The notes under the pieces: generated by a model | Database searches by the model: none | Told to the model about the DNA's origin: nothing | Seen by the model: the letters and a program-made list of their open reading frames with translations, nothing else | Position numbers and translations under genes: made by a program | Part shown: positions 9,232 to 18,181 of the stretch, piece by piece | Layout of the letters: each line of letters opens with the position of its first letter | Numbering within the stretch: the first letter of the stretch is position 1 | From: UBA9647 sp049522195 | GTDB lineage: Bacteria; Bacteroidota; Ignavibacteria; UBA10030 | DNA length: 29,199 bases | Reading direction: 5' to 3' | Assembly: GCA_049522195.1 (NCBI GenBank) | Contig: JBEKOB010000050.1 | Coordinates: forward strand, 1 to 29,199

Positions 9232-9264
9232 GAGCCCAGGCAACAATGTCTGGGCTCTTTTATT
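9232..9264 (+). terminator. Rho-independent terminator after the beta-propeller gene
   Basis: A perfect 8-bp stem GAGCCCAG/CTGGGCTC (9232-9239 with 9250-9257) has a 10-nt loop and is followed by TTTTATTT. It lies about 120 bp past the stop codon. Confidence 0.8.
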
Positions 9265-9500
9265 TCCAGTATGGCAACTCTGTACACTCACAGGACGCAT
9301 GCAGGAGCGCGTCGAAGAGCTTGCGCGTCAGCATGGTAATGTCTCGTCGTGCTTGAGCTTAACTTGTCTTGTGCCTACTATGATGGTGGCAAGCTCCTCA
9401 CTTCTGTACGATCGCTGTTGCATCAGAATGATCATATGGGTCTATGCATGGCTAGGGTGTACACGCCGCCCTCGTAAGATCACAGACTCCGTCCCATGGA

Positions 9501-9630
9501 ATTGTCTTTGTTTCGTTCCAGAATTCTTCAATCATAACCAGCTTCTTACCTCAAGTCGGCCATCATTTGCAATTGATTCGAGGCAATGGTAGTTTTAAAG
9601 CCAGAGACTGTAGCCCGCCTCTGACATTGG
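9501..9630 (+). repeat. Dispersed intergenic repeat, copy A (tail portion only)
   Basis: Two blocks match other intergenic regions of this window. GTTCCAGAATTCTTCAA near 9515-9531 matches copies near 12378-12391 and 16445-16461. A block at about 9580-9628 (AGGCAATGGTAGTTTTA ... CTCTGACATT) matches 12442-12489 at roughly 80% identity by eye. The distance between the blocks is nearly the same in both places. The hairpin half of the element is not recognisable here. The copy ends about 30 bp before the aldo/keto reductase start. The rest of the 9265-9500 gap shows nothing. Confidence 0.65.
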
Positions 9631-9660
9631 AATTTTGAATTTGAAAAGGAGACGCAGATA

Positions 9661-10671
9661 ATGAAAACAAGATTTCTTGGCAATACAGGAGTCAGGGTTT
9701 CTGAACTCTGTTTCGGTGCTATGACGTTTGGTGGAAAAGGTTACTGGACGATCATCGGACAGGTCCAGCAGAAGGAAGCCGACGAATTGGTGAACACTGC
9801 GATAGACAGTGGGATAAATTTCTTTGACACTGCGGACGTGTATTCTGAAGGTTGGTCGGAAATAATCCTCGGCAAGGCGCTCGGCACCAAACGGAAAGAC
9901 ATTGTCCTCGCCACGAAGGTCAGGGGGAGAACGGGACCCGGCCCTAATGACGTTGGCCTTTCCCGAAAGCACATCCTCGATTCCTGCAACGCGAGTCTCA
10001 AGAGACTCGACACCGATTACATCGACCTGTATCAGGTGCATAGCTTCGATCCGTGGACCCCACTTGAAGAGACCCTCCGGGCCCTAGATGATTTGGTAAG
10101 GGAGGGGAAGGTACGATACATCGGTGTATCGAACTTCACGGGCTGGCAATTGATGAAAGCGCTGGCTATCTCCGACAAACAAAACCTTGAGAGATTTGTC
10201 ACACTGCAGGCCTTGTACTCCCTGATCGCCCGCGATCTTGAGAACGAGCTGGTCCCTCTCTCGCTTGATCAAAAGCTGGGGATTCTGACCTGGAGTCCGT
10301 TGGGCGGTGGTTTTCTCACGGGAAAGTACAGGCGCGGCAAGCCGCGACCGGAAGGCGCACGGAGATCCGATGCAACAGGTCAGTTCCTCCAATTCGATGA
10401 AGAGAAGGGGTTCGATATCGTGGATGAACTGGAGAAGACGGCGCGCAACCATGGGGCGACGATTACCCAGGCAGCGCTGAATTATCTGCTCAGGAAACCC
10501 GGTGTTACAGCAGCGATCATCGGTGCGAGGAATAAAGAACAACTCACAGATAATCTTAAGACCGTGGATTGGGAGATGACTGCCGAAGAAATTGCCCGGC
10601 TCGATGAGTTGAGCAAGCCGCAGAGAGTCTATCCATACTGGATGCTGGAACGATTGTCTCAGGACAGGTGA
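9661..10671 (+). CDS. Aldo/keto reductase
   Basis: The 336-residue product is a full-length (alpha/beta)8 aldo/keto reductase. The catalytic tetrad is visible: Asp56 (NFFDTADVY), Tyr61, Lys86 (LATKV) and His127 (YQVHSFD). The NADPH-binding end is present near the C-terminus (AAIIGARNKEQLTDNL). It resembles the YajO/Tas/IolS subgroup, which reduces aldehydes, ketones or sugars with NAD(P)H in the cytoplasm; the substrate is unknown. An AAAAGGAG ribosome site precedes the ATG. The stop codon is only 7 bp from the next start, so it is co-transcribed with the downstream dehydrogenase, and the two may act on the same small molecule. Confidence 0.93.
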   Translation: MKTRFLGNTGVRVSELCFGAMTFGGKGYWTIIGQVQQKEADELVNTAIDSGINFFDTADVYSEGWSEIILGKALGTKRKDIVLATKVRGRTGPGPNDVGLSRKHILDSCNASLKRLDTDYIDLYQVHSFDPWTPLEETLRALDDLVREGKVRYIGVSNFTGWQLMKALAISDKQNLERFVTLQALYSLIARDLENELVPLSLDQKLGILTWSPLGGGFLTGKYRRGKPRPEGARRSDATGQFLQFDEEKGFDIVDELEKTARNHGATITQAALNYLLRKPGVTAAIIGARNKEQLTDNLKTVDWEMTAEEIARLDELSKPQRVYPYWMLERLSQDR

Positions 10672-10678
10672 GGCGTCC

Positions 10679-11431
10679 ATGAAGCTGAAAGATAAAATCG
10701 CTGTCGTCACAGGCGGCGGGCGCGGAATCGGAAAAGCCATCGCCGAGGCCTTTGCCCGCGAAGGGGCGAAGGTTGTTGTCACCGCTGTGCGGCAGAGAAA
10801 CGAAATTGAAGAAGTGGCGTCGACAATCGGCGGCAAGGCCGTCTTAGCGGATGTCTCGAAGAAGGACGATGTCGAAAAGCTCGTGGATACTGTAGTCTCA
10901 GACTTCGGTAGAATCGATATCCTGGTCAACAATGCCGCGCGAGGGATGAAATTTGTCAACGAGAGTTTTATGACGGAGCCGAAGCCTTTTTGGGAGGCGG
11001 ACCCCGACGCGTGGCGGATGGTGATAGACACAAACGTCAACGGTGTCTTCCTGATGACCCGAGCAGTGATCCCACACATGCTGAAGCGCAGATTCGGAAG
11101 AATCATAAACATTTCGATTAATCATGAGACGATGAAGCGTAAAGGGTTCACTCCATACGGTCCGTCCAAGGCGGCGCTCGAATCGATGAGCATCATCTGG
11201 GCGCAGGAGCTGGAGAGCACGGGAATAACTCTCAACGTTCTGCTTCCCGGCGGGGCGACGAACACCGGAATGATACCGGAGACATTTCCCGAACCCCAAA
11301 GAAACAAGCTGATCGATCCCGCCGTCATGGGACCACCGGCGGTTTATCTCGCGTCTGACGATGCAAGCGGCATCAACGGACAACGGATCATAGCTCTTGG
11401 ATGGAAAGAAGAACACAAGGCGATCGACTAA
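10679..11431 (+). CDS. Short-chain dehydrogenase/reductase (SDR)
   Basis: This 250-residue classical SDR has the cofactor loop TGGGRGIGKA (11-20), NNAA at 84-87, structural Asn119, catalytic Ser146 (INISINHE) and the YGPSK motif with Tyr160 and Lys164. After the active site it reads LNVLLPGGATNTGM, the usual PG motif. It is expected to oxidise an alcohol or reduce a carbonyl with NAD(P)(H) in the cytoplasm. The sequence after the catalytic Ser (HETMKRKGFTPY) is longer and more basic than in many relatives. It forms a two-gene operon with the aldo/keto reductase, with a GGTGAGG ribosome site inside the end of the upstream gene. Confidence 0.92.
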   Translation: MKLKDKIAVVTGGGRGIGKAIAEAFAREGAKVVVTAVRQRNEIEEVASTIGGKAVLADVSKKDDVEKLVDTVVSDFGRIDILVNNAARGMKFVNESFMTEPKPFWEADPDAWRMVIDTNVNGVFLMTRAVIPHMLKRRFGRIINISINHETMKRKGFTPYGPSKAALESMSIIWAQELESTGITLNVLLPGGATNTGMIPETFPEPQRNKLIDPAVMGPPAVYLASDDASGINGQRIIALGWKEEHKAID

Positions 11432-11526
11432 GTCAACGTTGTTTCACAGCAACGCGGCCGCTTACGATAAGTCAGGTTTCGATTACTCTCAAGTCATTGC
11501 GGAAACTCTCAAAGGACTATCAGGCT

Positions 11527-12141
11527 ATGAAGATGCCTTCAGGACGTCAACGAAGTATCGGCTTGGCCGGCGGTGCGCTGTGGCTGATTGCGATTAGTGC
11601 CGTCTTCGTCATTTGGTCGCTTCTGGCTATTGGGACACCGATCGCGACAGCGGTGCTCGTTGCCACGTTCGTCCTCCTTGGTGCCCTCGTTGCAGCGGGT
11701 ATCGTGGTGATCCGCGCAGCGTTGAGCTTGCCAGCCAGCATTGTGCCGCGAACGCTGGAAGAACAAAAAATCGGGCGTCGATTCGCCTGGGTCGTCGGTG
11801 CGGAGATGGTGGCATTTGCAGTGGTCAACTCAGTTATCGGAGCCACCGGAAATTATGAGCTGATGCCCTCGGTGAATCTCATTGTGGTGGGAATTCACTT
11901 CTTCCCGCTCGCACAGATATTTCGTGTCCCGCGCTACCACGTCACAGGGCTGCTCTTCTGTGTGATTCCGATCGTCACGCTCCTCACGATTTCAAAGCAA
12001 TTCGCGGTTGGACACGCCCTCGCCTGGTATGTTGTTCCAAGCCTGGGATGCGGACTTGTTGCTTCATTGACCGCCGCGGCTGGGCTGCTTGAAGCGTGGC
12101 AACTTGTATCTGAATCTCGATCATCCACATCCAAATCATAG
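11527..12141 (+). CDS. Conserved-looking six-helix integral membrane protein, unknown function
   Basis: I start this 204-residue protein at the ATG at 11527, preceded by AAAGGA; a second ATG follows two codons later. A longer frame from 11401 would overlap the SDR gene and adds a non-hydrophobic leader. Six hydrophobic segments are visible at about 12-34, 40-62, 86-106, 112-132, 138-156 and 164-190. A polar loop (RTLEEQKIGRR) lies between helices 2 and 3. There are no catalytic or metal motifs that I recognise. It follows the SDR by 95 bp in the same direction and could belong to that operon. Confidence 0.7.
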   Translation: MKMPSGRQRSIGLAGGALWLIAISAVFVIWSLLAIGTPIATAVLVATFVLLGALVAAGIVVIRAALSLPASIVPRTLEEQKIGRRFAWVVGAEMVAFAVVNSVIGATGNYELMPSVNLIVVGIHFFPLAQIFRVPRYHVTGLLFCVIPIVTLLTISKQFAVGHALAWYVVPSLGCGLVASLTAAAGLLEAWQLVSESRSSTSKS

Positions 12142-12313
12142 TCGGGCGGCTCATGCAGGTGGTGTCTTTGTCATAAAAGCTGCAACACCCTTCATCATGC
12201 TGCATGGTTCTATCCCTTGCCAAAGTGCACACTCCTCAAGCTAGCATTACAGTTATGATCTTAACGCCAATTCCGGAGGATCAACTAGGGTTGTAAGTAG
12301 AGTGAAGTCCCTG

Positions 12314-12495
12314 CCCCCACTACAATAATTACAGAAGAATCCCGGTTAGCGAAAGTTGATCGGGATTTTCGGTTTTAGGCCGGATTCTTCGATAAGCCGC
12401 CGAGATTTTCCTTCAAGCTGACCCCTGTTTGCTTTTGGTATAAGGCAAGCGTAGTTTTACATCCAGACACCGTGCCCGTCTCTGACATTCAAATC
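12314..12495 (+). repeat. Dispersed intergenic repeat, copy B (hairpin plus tail)
   Basis: The copy begins with CCCCCACTACAATAATTACA, matching the CCCCCGCTGCAACAATACA start of the copy at 19727. It continues through the hairpin at 12338-12367 and then a tail sharing GGCCGGATTCTTC, TTTTCCTTCAAGCTGACCCC and the CTCTGACATT block with copies near 16450-16505 and 9501-9630. It is the only copy with every block, and it ends about 155 bp before the hybrid kinase start. Positions 12142-12313 and 12496-12649 otherwise show nothing. Confidence 0.7.
12338..12369 (+). terminator. Terminator-like hairpin of repeat copy B
   Basis: A 13-bp stem (12338-12350 with 12355-12367) closes a GAAA tetraloop and runs straight into TTTTC. 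Several pairs are G-T wobbles. The stem is conserved at 19750-19779 with compensating changes. It could end transcription from the upstream membrane-protein gene, although it lies about 200 bp away. Confidence 0.7.
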
Positions 12496-12649
12496 TGACC
12501 CGTGAAATGCGGGATTAAAACCTCCGGATTCGCTGGTGTGATGATGGAGGTCTTCTTGTTTGCGGTGGTGCCCAGCGTGAGCGAATGGAAAGTGTAAGGG
12601 CTTAAGTACTTCATTACATATTGAATCTACGAGGACCGGAAGGTGTCTC

Positions 12650-15600
12650 ATGCAAGACAAGCGAAAGACCAAAACGCAATTAGTCCGTGAACTAAGGACG
12701 CTGCATGCGAAACTGAAGAGGCTTGAAAAGTCCGAAGATGAACGGAGGCGTCTCGTGGATGAGCTTCGCGAAAGCGAGGAACGCTATCACTTGATCGTCG
12801 ACAACAGCGACGACGCGATCTTTTTGATTGTGCCTGATGGTCGCATTCTTGCTGCTAACCCGGCTGCTTGTAAAATGTTTGGGCGCACCGAAGCCGAAAT
12901 GTGTCGGCTCGGCCGGAATGAGATTGTTGATCCGACGGATCCGAGATTAGCTGAAGCTCTCAATGACAGAGCGCGTACCGGCAGATTCAAGGGTGAGCTT
13001 ACGCTCTTGCGCCGGGGTGGCCAACCTTTTCCGGTAGAAGTGACTACTTCAGTTTTCCGAGATCGAGCTGGGCATCAGAGGACCAGCATGCTCATTCGAG
13101 ATATCACCGAGCGCAAGCGCGCGGAGGAGGCACTGGATAGAGAGCGGAGCCTACTGCGGGCCCTCATGGACAACATTCCCGACCACATCTATTTCAAAGA
13201 TAGTGCAAGCCGCTTTGTCAGAATTAACAAGGCCCTAGCCGACAGGTTTGGCCTGAGCAATCCCGTACAAGCAGTCGGGAAGATGGATTTTGACTTCTTC
13301 ACGGAAGAGCACGCCCGGTCAGCGTATGAGGATGAACAGGGAATCGGAAGAACCGGCCAGCCTTTGGTGGGTCTCGAAGAAAAGGAGACGTGGCCCGATG
13401 GAAGGGAGACATGGGTATCTACAACCAAGATGCCTCTCCGAGATCGCGCAGGCCAGATTATCGGTACGTTCGGTATCTCCAGGGACATCACTGACCGCAA
13501 GCGGGCGGAGGAAGCGCTTCGGGGGAGCGAAGAGAAGTACAAAATACTCTTTGCTGGCGCGCGCGAAGCTATCTTCATAGCTGAGGCTGAAAGCGGTATT
13601 ATCCTAGACTGTAATGAAGCTGCCTGTTCCCTCATTGAACGACCAAAGGAAGAACTGATCGGTAAACACCAGAGTACTCTCCATCCACCTGATGAACTGG
13701 TTGGCGACTTTTCCGACTCATTCCGTAGACATCTCACAAACGAACTAGGACATGTGCTGAATGCTCGCGTGGTGACAAAATGTGGGGTATTCAAGGATGT
13801 CGAGATCAAGGCAAATGTCCTTGACTTACGAGGGAAGAAAATTATCCAGGGTTTCTTCAGTGACATCACCGAACGCAAGCAAGCGGAGATGAATCTGTGG
13901 AATACGCTCTCGCTGCTCAGTGCCACGCTCGAATCCACGGCCGACGGCATTCTTGTCGTGGACAAGGATGGAAAGGTTTCCAGCTACAATGAGAGATTTC
14001 TACAGTTGTGGCGAATACCTGAAGAGGTGAAAGACAGTCAAGATGACAACCGGCTGTTGGACTTTGTGCTCGGCCAATTGAAACAACCTCAGGGATTCCT
14101 CTCGAGAGTGAGGGAGTTGTACGACCGTGCTGACGAGGAGAGCTACGATATGCTTGAGTTCAACGACGGGAGAGTGTACGAGCGATATTCGAAGCCCCAA
14201 CGTGTGGGAGGAAAGGTAGTCGGGCGGGTTTGGAGCTTCCGGGATCTGACGGCACGAAAAAACGCGGAGGAGAAGTACCGAACGCTGTTCGAGGAAAACA
14301 AAGACGTTGTGTTCATCAGCTCACCTGAAGGGAAGTTCACAGACATCAACCAGGCTGGCGTGGACTTGTTCGGCTACGCCTCCAAAGAAGAACTGATGAA
14401 GATTGACATTGCCTCGAAGCTCTACGTGAATGCCAGTGACAGAGAACGATATCAGAAGGAACTCGCTCGGGCGGGATTCGTGAAAGACTATGAGCTTGTT
14501 CTCTATCGCAAAGACGGAGAACAATTGACCGTGCTGGAGACCTCCTCTTCCGTGAAGGATGAACACGGGAAGGTGGTGGCCATTCGTGGGATCATTCATG
14601 ATGTTACGGAGCAAAAACGCGCGCAGGATGCGCTTCAACTCCAACGATCCTATTTTCAGCAGCTTTTCGAAAACTCTCCTTCTGGGATCGTTGTGATGGA
14701 CGATCAGGATACGGTTCTGTCTGTCAACAGGGCCTTTCAGGAGATCTTTCAATATTCCATGGACGAAGCCATCGGGCGGAAGATTAACGATCTCGTTGTC
14801 CCGGCGCACCTCACGGAAGAAAGCAAACAGCTGTCAACGTTGTCCCGGAGTCGTAGCACGGTTCAGAAGCAAACCAAGCGTATGAGAAAGGACGGAACCC
14901 TCGTTGATGTGTCTGTTACGGGATATCCGATCATCATCGATGATGAGTTAATGGGTATATACGGGATCTACGTGGATATTACGGGTCAGCGAAAACTCGA
15001 GGAACAGCTCCAGCAAGCGCAAAAACTGCAGAGTGTCGGGACACTTGCTGGCGGCATCGCGCACGATTTTAACAATATCCTTGGAATTATCCTCGGTCAC
15101 ATAACCTTGGTCGAGCGATACAAGGATACGCCTGCGAAGCTGGCACACAGTGTAAAGACCATGACGACAGCTGTCGAGCGAGGCACGGCATTGGTTCGGC
15201 AGCTGTTGACGTTTGCGCGGAAGACACAGACGTTGCTGGAATCGGTACGCGTGAATGAAGTAATCGAAGAGCTCATCAAACTTCTGAGAGAAACATTTCC
15301 GTCAGCCATTGATATTAGCGCACAACTGGATCCGAAAGTCCCTTCCATCGATGGTGATCCGACTCAGATTCAACAGGTGTTGCTCAATCTTTCGGTTAAT
15401 GCGCGAGATGCCATACCCATGGGCGGATCATTGACCTTCACAACGAGGCTGGTCTCCGGGGAGGAACTTGCGAAGCGCTTCCTCGATGCGCATGAACGGA
15501 CGTATGTTGGTATTTCCGTGCGGGACACTGGCATTGGCATGGATGAGGCAACGAAGAGTCACATTTTTGAGCCCTTCTTCACAACCAAAGAATTAGGCAA

Positions 15601-16150
15601 AGGGACGGGATTAGGTCTCTCTGTTGTGTACGGCATTGTTGGTGCACATCGTGGGTTCATTGAAGTTGAAAGCACGCTCCAAGCTGGCAGCACATTCCAT
15701 CTCTACCTGCCTGTTTCTCGCACCATCCACGAGACATTCCAAGCAAAGAAGGCCGCGGCTGAGGAAGTGCGCGGAGGGACGGAAACAGTACTGGTTGTGG
15801 AAGACGAGGGAGCCCTCAGGGAGCTTGCCAAGCAAGCGCTTGTCGAGAAGGGTTACAGGGTGATCGAGGCGGGGGACGGCAATCAGGCCGTGGAGCTTTA
15901 CAAAGCTAAGTGGGATCAAGTCGACCTGGTCGTTTCGGACATGGGCTTGCCAAGGATCAGCGGTTACAACCTATTCCTAGAAATGAAGAGCAGAAACCCA
16001 CGCGTGAAAATGATTCTGGCAAGCGGATACCTTGAGCCGGAACTGAAGTTGGAGATCCTCAGGTCTGGAGTAAAGGATTTCATCCAGAAGCCTTACTCGC
16101 GTGAAGCTTTATTGAGGTCGGTTCGGGATGTTCTTGATTCCCGAGCATAG
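12650..16150 (+). CDS. Hybrid sensor histidine kinase with six PAS domains and a C-terminal receiver
   Basis: The 1166-residue protein has no transmembrane segment, so it is probably a cytoplasmic sensor. Order: a charged coiled coil (about 1-45), then PAS-type domains at about 45-158, 170-288, 293-412, 418-540, 541-660 and 663-782. Most are closed by a DITxRKRAEE-type PAC end. A HisKA domain has phospho-acceptor His805 (GGIAHDFNN), an ATPase domain has the N box at Asn917 (NLSVNARDA), DTGIGM and GTGLGL, and a receiver has Asp1097 (VVSDMGLP) and Lys1147. It should autophosphorylate and pass phosphate to its own receiver, then probably to a separate partner. No response regulator or Hpt protein lies next to it. 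The ATG has a GGAAGG ribosome site. Ligands or cofactors of the PAS domains cannot be read from sequence. Confidence 0.93.
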   Translation: MQDKRKTKTQLVRELRTLHAKLKRLEKSEDERRRLVDELRESEERYHLIVDNSDDAIFLIVPDGRILAANPAACKMFGRTEAEMCRLGRNEIVDPTDPRLAEALNDRARTGRFKGELTLLRRGGQPFPVEVTTSVFRDRAGHQRTSMLIRDITERKRAEEALDRERSLLRALMDNIPDHIYFKDSASRFVRINKALADRFGLSNPVQAVGKMDFDFFTEEHARSAYEDEQGIGRTGQPLVGLEEKETWPDGRETWVSTTKMPLRDRAGQIIGTFGISRDITDRKRAEEALRGSEEKYKILFAGAREAIFIAEAESGIILDCNEAACSLIERPKEELIGKHQSTLHPPDELVGDFSDSFRRHLTNELGHVLNARVVTKCGVFKDVEIKANVLDLRGKKIIQGFFSDITERKQAEMNLWNTLSLLSATLESTADGILVVDKDGKVSSYNERFLQLWRIPEEVKDSQDDNRLLDFVLGQLKQPQGFLSRVRELYDRADEESYDMLEFNDGRVYERYSKPQRVGGKVVGRVWSFRDLTARKNAEEKYRTLFEENKDVVFISSPEGKFTDINQAGVDLFGYASKEELMKIDIASKLYVNASDRERYQKELARAGFVKDYELVLYRKDGEQLTVLETSSSVKDEHGKVVAIRGIIHDVTEQKRAQDALQLQRSYFQQLFENSPSGIVVMDDQDTVLSVNRAFQEIFQYSMDEAIGRKINDLVVPAHLTEESKQLSTLSRSRSTVQKQTKRMRKDGTLVDVSVTGYPIIIDDELMGIYGIYVDITGQRKLEEQLQQAQKLQSVGTLAGGIAHDFNNILGIILGHITLVERYKDTPAKLAHSVKTMTTAVERGTALVRQLLTFARKTQTLLESVRVNEVIEELIKLLRETFPSAIDISAQLDPKVPSIDGDPTQIQQVLLNLSVNARDAIPMGGSLTFTTRLVSGEELAKRFLDAHERTYVGISVRDTGIGMDEATKSHIFEPFFTTKELGKGTGLGLSVVYGIVGAHRGFIEVESTLQAGSTFHLYLPVSRTIHETFQAKKAAAEEVRGGTETVLVVEDEGALRELAKQALVEKGYRVIEAGDGNQAVELYKAKWDQVDLVVSDMGLPRISGYNLFLEMKSRNPRVKMILASGYLEPELKLEILRSGVKDFIQKPYSREALLRSVRDVLDSRA

Positions 16151-16284
16151 TTCGGGCAGCTCGACCCAGGATCTTGCACTTGTTTTTTCCGAACCAATGA
16201 AACAGGCATGTTTCGTGGAAGGCCCGCTATTCCAACGCCATTTCAAAAAGCCTATGCAAGGTTGCAACTGCCGTAAGTAGGCAG

Positions 16285-16505
16285 CCCCCGCTATCCCGCT
16301 CGAAAAACAGCGGGACGCGAAAGGCGGGCAAGCTCTAAAGAAGAATCCCCGCCTGACCTATCTAGTTCTCAAGAGTCGGGCAGGCTTATCGGTGAAGACC
16401 CCAATCAAGAACATCGGGGCGAGTCGGTGGGGATTCTTTGTTTTGTTCCGGAATTCTTCAACACACCCCATCTTTTCCCTCGAAGCTGACGCCGAGGCTT
16501 TTCAC
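16285..16505. repeat. Dispersed intergenic repeat, copy C, with bidirectional terminator
   Basis: The copy lies between convergent genes (kinase and rpoD). It starts with GCCCCCGCT and has a small stem (16294-16300 with 16309-16315). It then forms a strong outer stem AAGAATCCCCGCC with GGTGGGGATTCTT (16341-16353 with 16426-16438, 13 pairs including one G-T). The 72-nt loop can itself fold. The stem is followed by TTTGTTTTG on the plus strand. The tail GTTCCGGAATTCTTCAA and TTTTCCCTCGAAGCTGAC matches copies A and B. It is placed to stop transcription from both sides. Confidence 0.75.
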
Positions 16506-16529
16506 AAGATGCTTGTCTCTTTCGGCTCA

Positions 16530-17387
16530 TTATCCGAGGAAAGCCCTCAGGGCTTTGCTCCGGGATGCATGTCGCAAACGACGGATCGCCTTCTCTTTGA
16601 TCTGCCTGATGCGCTCCCGCGTAAGATTGAACTTCCCACCGATCTCTTCCAGCGTGAGTGAGTGCTCCTGATCGAGTCCGAAGGACAGTCGGATTACTTG
16701 CGCCTCTCGTTCGCTCAGCGTATTCAACGCGCGGCGAACTTCCACCTTCAGCGATTCTTCCATCAGTTGATGGTCGGGAGAAGGCTGCCGCTGATCCTGG
16801 ATGACGTCCAGCAGACGGTTGTCTTCTCCCTGAGCGAACGGAGCATCCATCGACAGATGCCGCCCCGAGATCTTGAGCGTGTCCGACACCTCGAACAGCG
16901 ACAAGTTGAGTTCTTCCGCGAGTTCGCTGGCGCTCGGCTCCCGTTCGAATTCCTGCTCGAGTGTGCTGAATGCTCTGCCAATCTTGTTTAGCGCCCCAAC
17001 ACGGTTCAACGGCAAGCGCACGATGCGGGACTGCTCCGCGAGCGCCTGCAGAATCGATTGTCGGATCCACCAGACGGCGTAGGAGATGAACTTGAATCCG
17101 CGCGTCTCGTCGAATCGCTTCGTAGCCTTGATGAGTCCGAGGTTCCCTTCGTTGATCAGGTCTCCAAGGGACAATCCTTGATTCTGATATTGCTTCGCGA
17201 CACTGACGACAAAACGGAGATTGGCTGTGGTCAACTTCTCGAGTGCCTTCTGATCCCCCTTCTTGATGCGACGGGCAAGGTCAATTTCTTCCTGCGGAGT
17301 CACAAGGTCGACCTTCCCTATATCCTGGAGGTACTTGTCGAGAGACTGGCTTTCCCGACTCGTATATTGTTTACTGATCTTCACCAT
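16530..17387 (-). CDS. rpoD: Primary RNA polymerase sigma-70 factor, short Bacteroidota type
   Basis: I start this 285-residue protein at the ATG at 17387 (MVKISKQYTSRES), which matches the usual N-terminus of the Bacteroidota primary sigma factor; a frame to 17429 adds 14 residues. Region 1.2 (SLDKYLQDIGKVDLVTPQEE) is followed by an intact region 2 (ANLRFVVSVAKQYQNQG, INEGNLGLIKATKRFDETRG, FISYAVWWIRQSI). Regions 3 and 4 follow, with the -35 helix-turn-helix (LEEIGGKFNLTRERIRQIKEKA). It lacks the long region 1.1 of proteobacterial RpoD, as expected in this group. It directs core RNA polymerase to housekeeping promoters, in Bacteroidota typically TTTG/TAnnTTTG. An AAAAGGT ribosome-like site lies upstream. 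It is transcribed toward the hybrid kinase and separated from it by repeat copy C. Confidence 0.94.
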   Translation of the reverse strand: MVKISKQYTSRESQSLDKYLQDIGKVDLVTPQEEIDLARRIKKGDQKALEKLTTANLRFVVSVAKQYQNQGLSLGDLINEGNLGLIKATKRFDETRGFKFISYAVWWIRQSILQALAEQSRIVRLPLNRVGALNKIGRAFSTLEQEFEREPSASELAEELNLSLFEVSDTLKISGRHLSMDAPFAQGEDNRLLDVIQDQRQPSPDHQLMEESLKVEVRRALNTLSEREAQVIRLSFGLDQEHSLTLEEIGGKFNLTRERIRQIKEKAIRRLRHASRSKALRAFLG

Positions 17388-17896
17388 GTACGCTTGTACC
17401 TTTTTTGTCAATGAGAACCACTTGGTCACTCGACCCTTACAACAATTCGAATGGCTTCTCGGCTACAACGAACCGATTCTTGCTAATGCTGCCACGAGGC
17501 GGGAGCAGTCGGATCAAATCTTCAAATGTTGCCGGTGCTGGTGGGTTGCTCGTCCAGAAAGGTACGAAGAAAAAAGTTCCTCGTTTCAGAGCAGGCCACA
17601 TCCAGCCCTGGGGGAATCATCGTCTTCACAGTCTCGAACAACGCTGTCCCGCACATATTTCTTTTCAAATCGAAATCCCATATCTTTTGAGCGATCTGTA
17701 TTCCTTTTGGTTTGAATAGGTCTCATCGAAAAGACCTCACTTGCCAGCAGACGCCTCCGATTACCGGGGGGGGGGTGCTTTTGGAGAGGGATCTCATTCC
17801 CGACTAATCTGATTGCTCCTGCATATTATCCTTCAACGTCACAGACCAGCAAATCCAAAATTCCCTAAAACTTGCAAAAAGAGTAAGATTTTATTA
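17388..17896. other. Divergent intergenic region with a poly-G tract
   Basis: About 510 bp lie between rpoD and the operator of the next locus. A run of ten G occupies 17766-17775. I saw no credible coding frame, tRNA or repeat copy. The rpoD promoter must be here, but no convincing motif was found. Confidence 0.5.
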
Positions 17897-17943
17897 ACAT
17901 AATGTCAATGTAACTTGACATTATGTCTTCTATGTTTTACACT
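17897..17943 (+). promoter_or_regulatory. Operator palindrome overlapping a sigma-70-like promoter
   Basis: A perfect 12-bp inverted repeat, ACATAATGTCAA and TTGACATTATGT (17897-17908 and 17915-17926), has a 6-nt spacer. The right arm starts with TTGACA (17915-17920), a consensus -35, followed after 17 nt by TACACT (17938-17943) as a possible -10. A repressor bound here would block the promoter. The obvious candidate is the XRE protein encoded immediately downstream, giving autoregulation. Confidence 0.75.
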
Positions 17944-17971
17944 TATGAAGTCAAACAAACTGGGAACGCCA

Positions 17972-18181
17972 ATGAAAACGCACCTTAGAAAACTCAGATT
18001 TCTCAATGGCGAACTGAGCCAACAGGATCTGGCAAACCAAGTGAAGGTTTCGAGGCAAACGATCATAGCTATCGAACGGGGTGACTACAGTCCATCTGTG
18101 AAACTTGCACTGATGCTCGCGAGAAAATTCAATACAACTGTCGAACAACTTTTCGAACTGGAGGATACTGACAATGCCTAG
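17972..18181 (+). CDS. Small XRE/Cro-family transcriptional regulator
   Basis: Starting at the ATG at 17972 the protein has 69 residues; an ATG at 17945 would add nine, and a TTG at 17915 lies inside the operator. I prefer 17972 because family members begin directly with the MKxxLRxLR helix and because transcription from the proposed promoter would start after 17945. Residues about 15-36 form the helix-turn-helix (LSQQDLANQVKVSRQTIIAIERG), followed by the SPSVKLALMLARKF helix. It is similar to YozG-like regulators that control a neighbouring membrane-protein gene. Its stop codon overlaps the next start by 8 bp, so translation is coupled. Confidence 0.88.
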   Translation: MKTHLRKLRFLNGELSQQDLANQVKVSRQTIIAIERGDYSPSVKLALMLARKFNTTVEQLFELEDTDNA

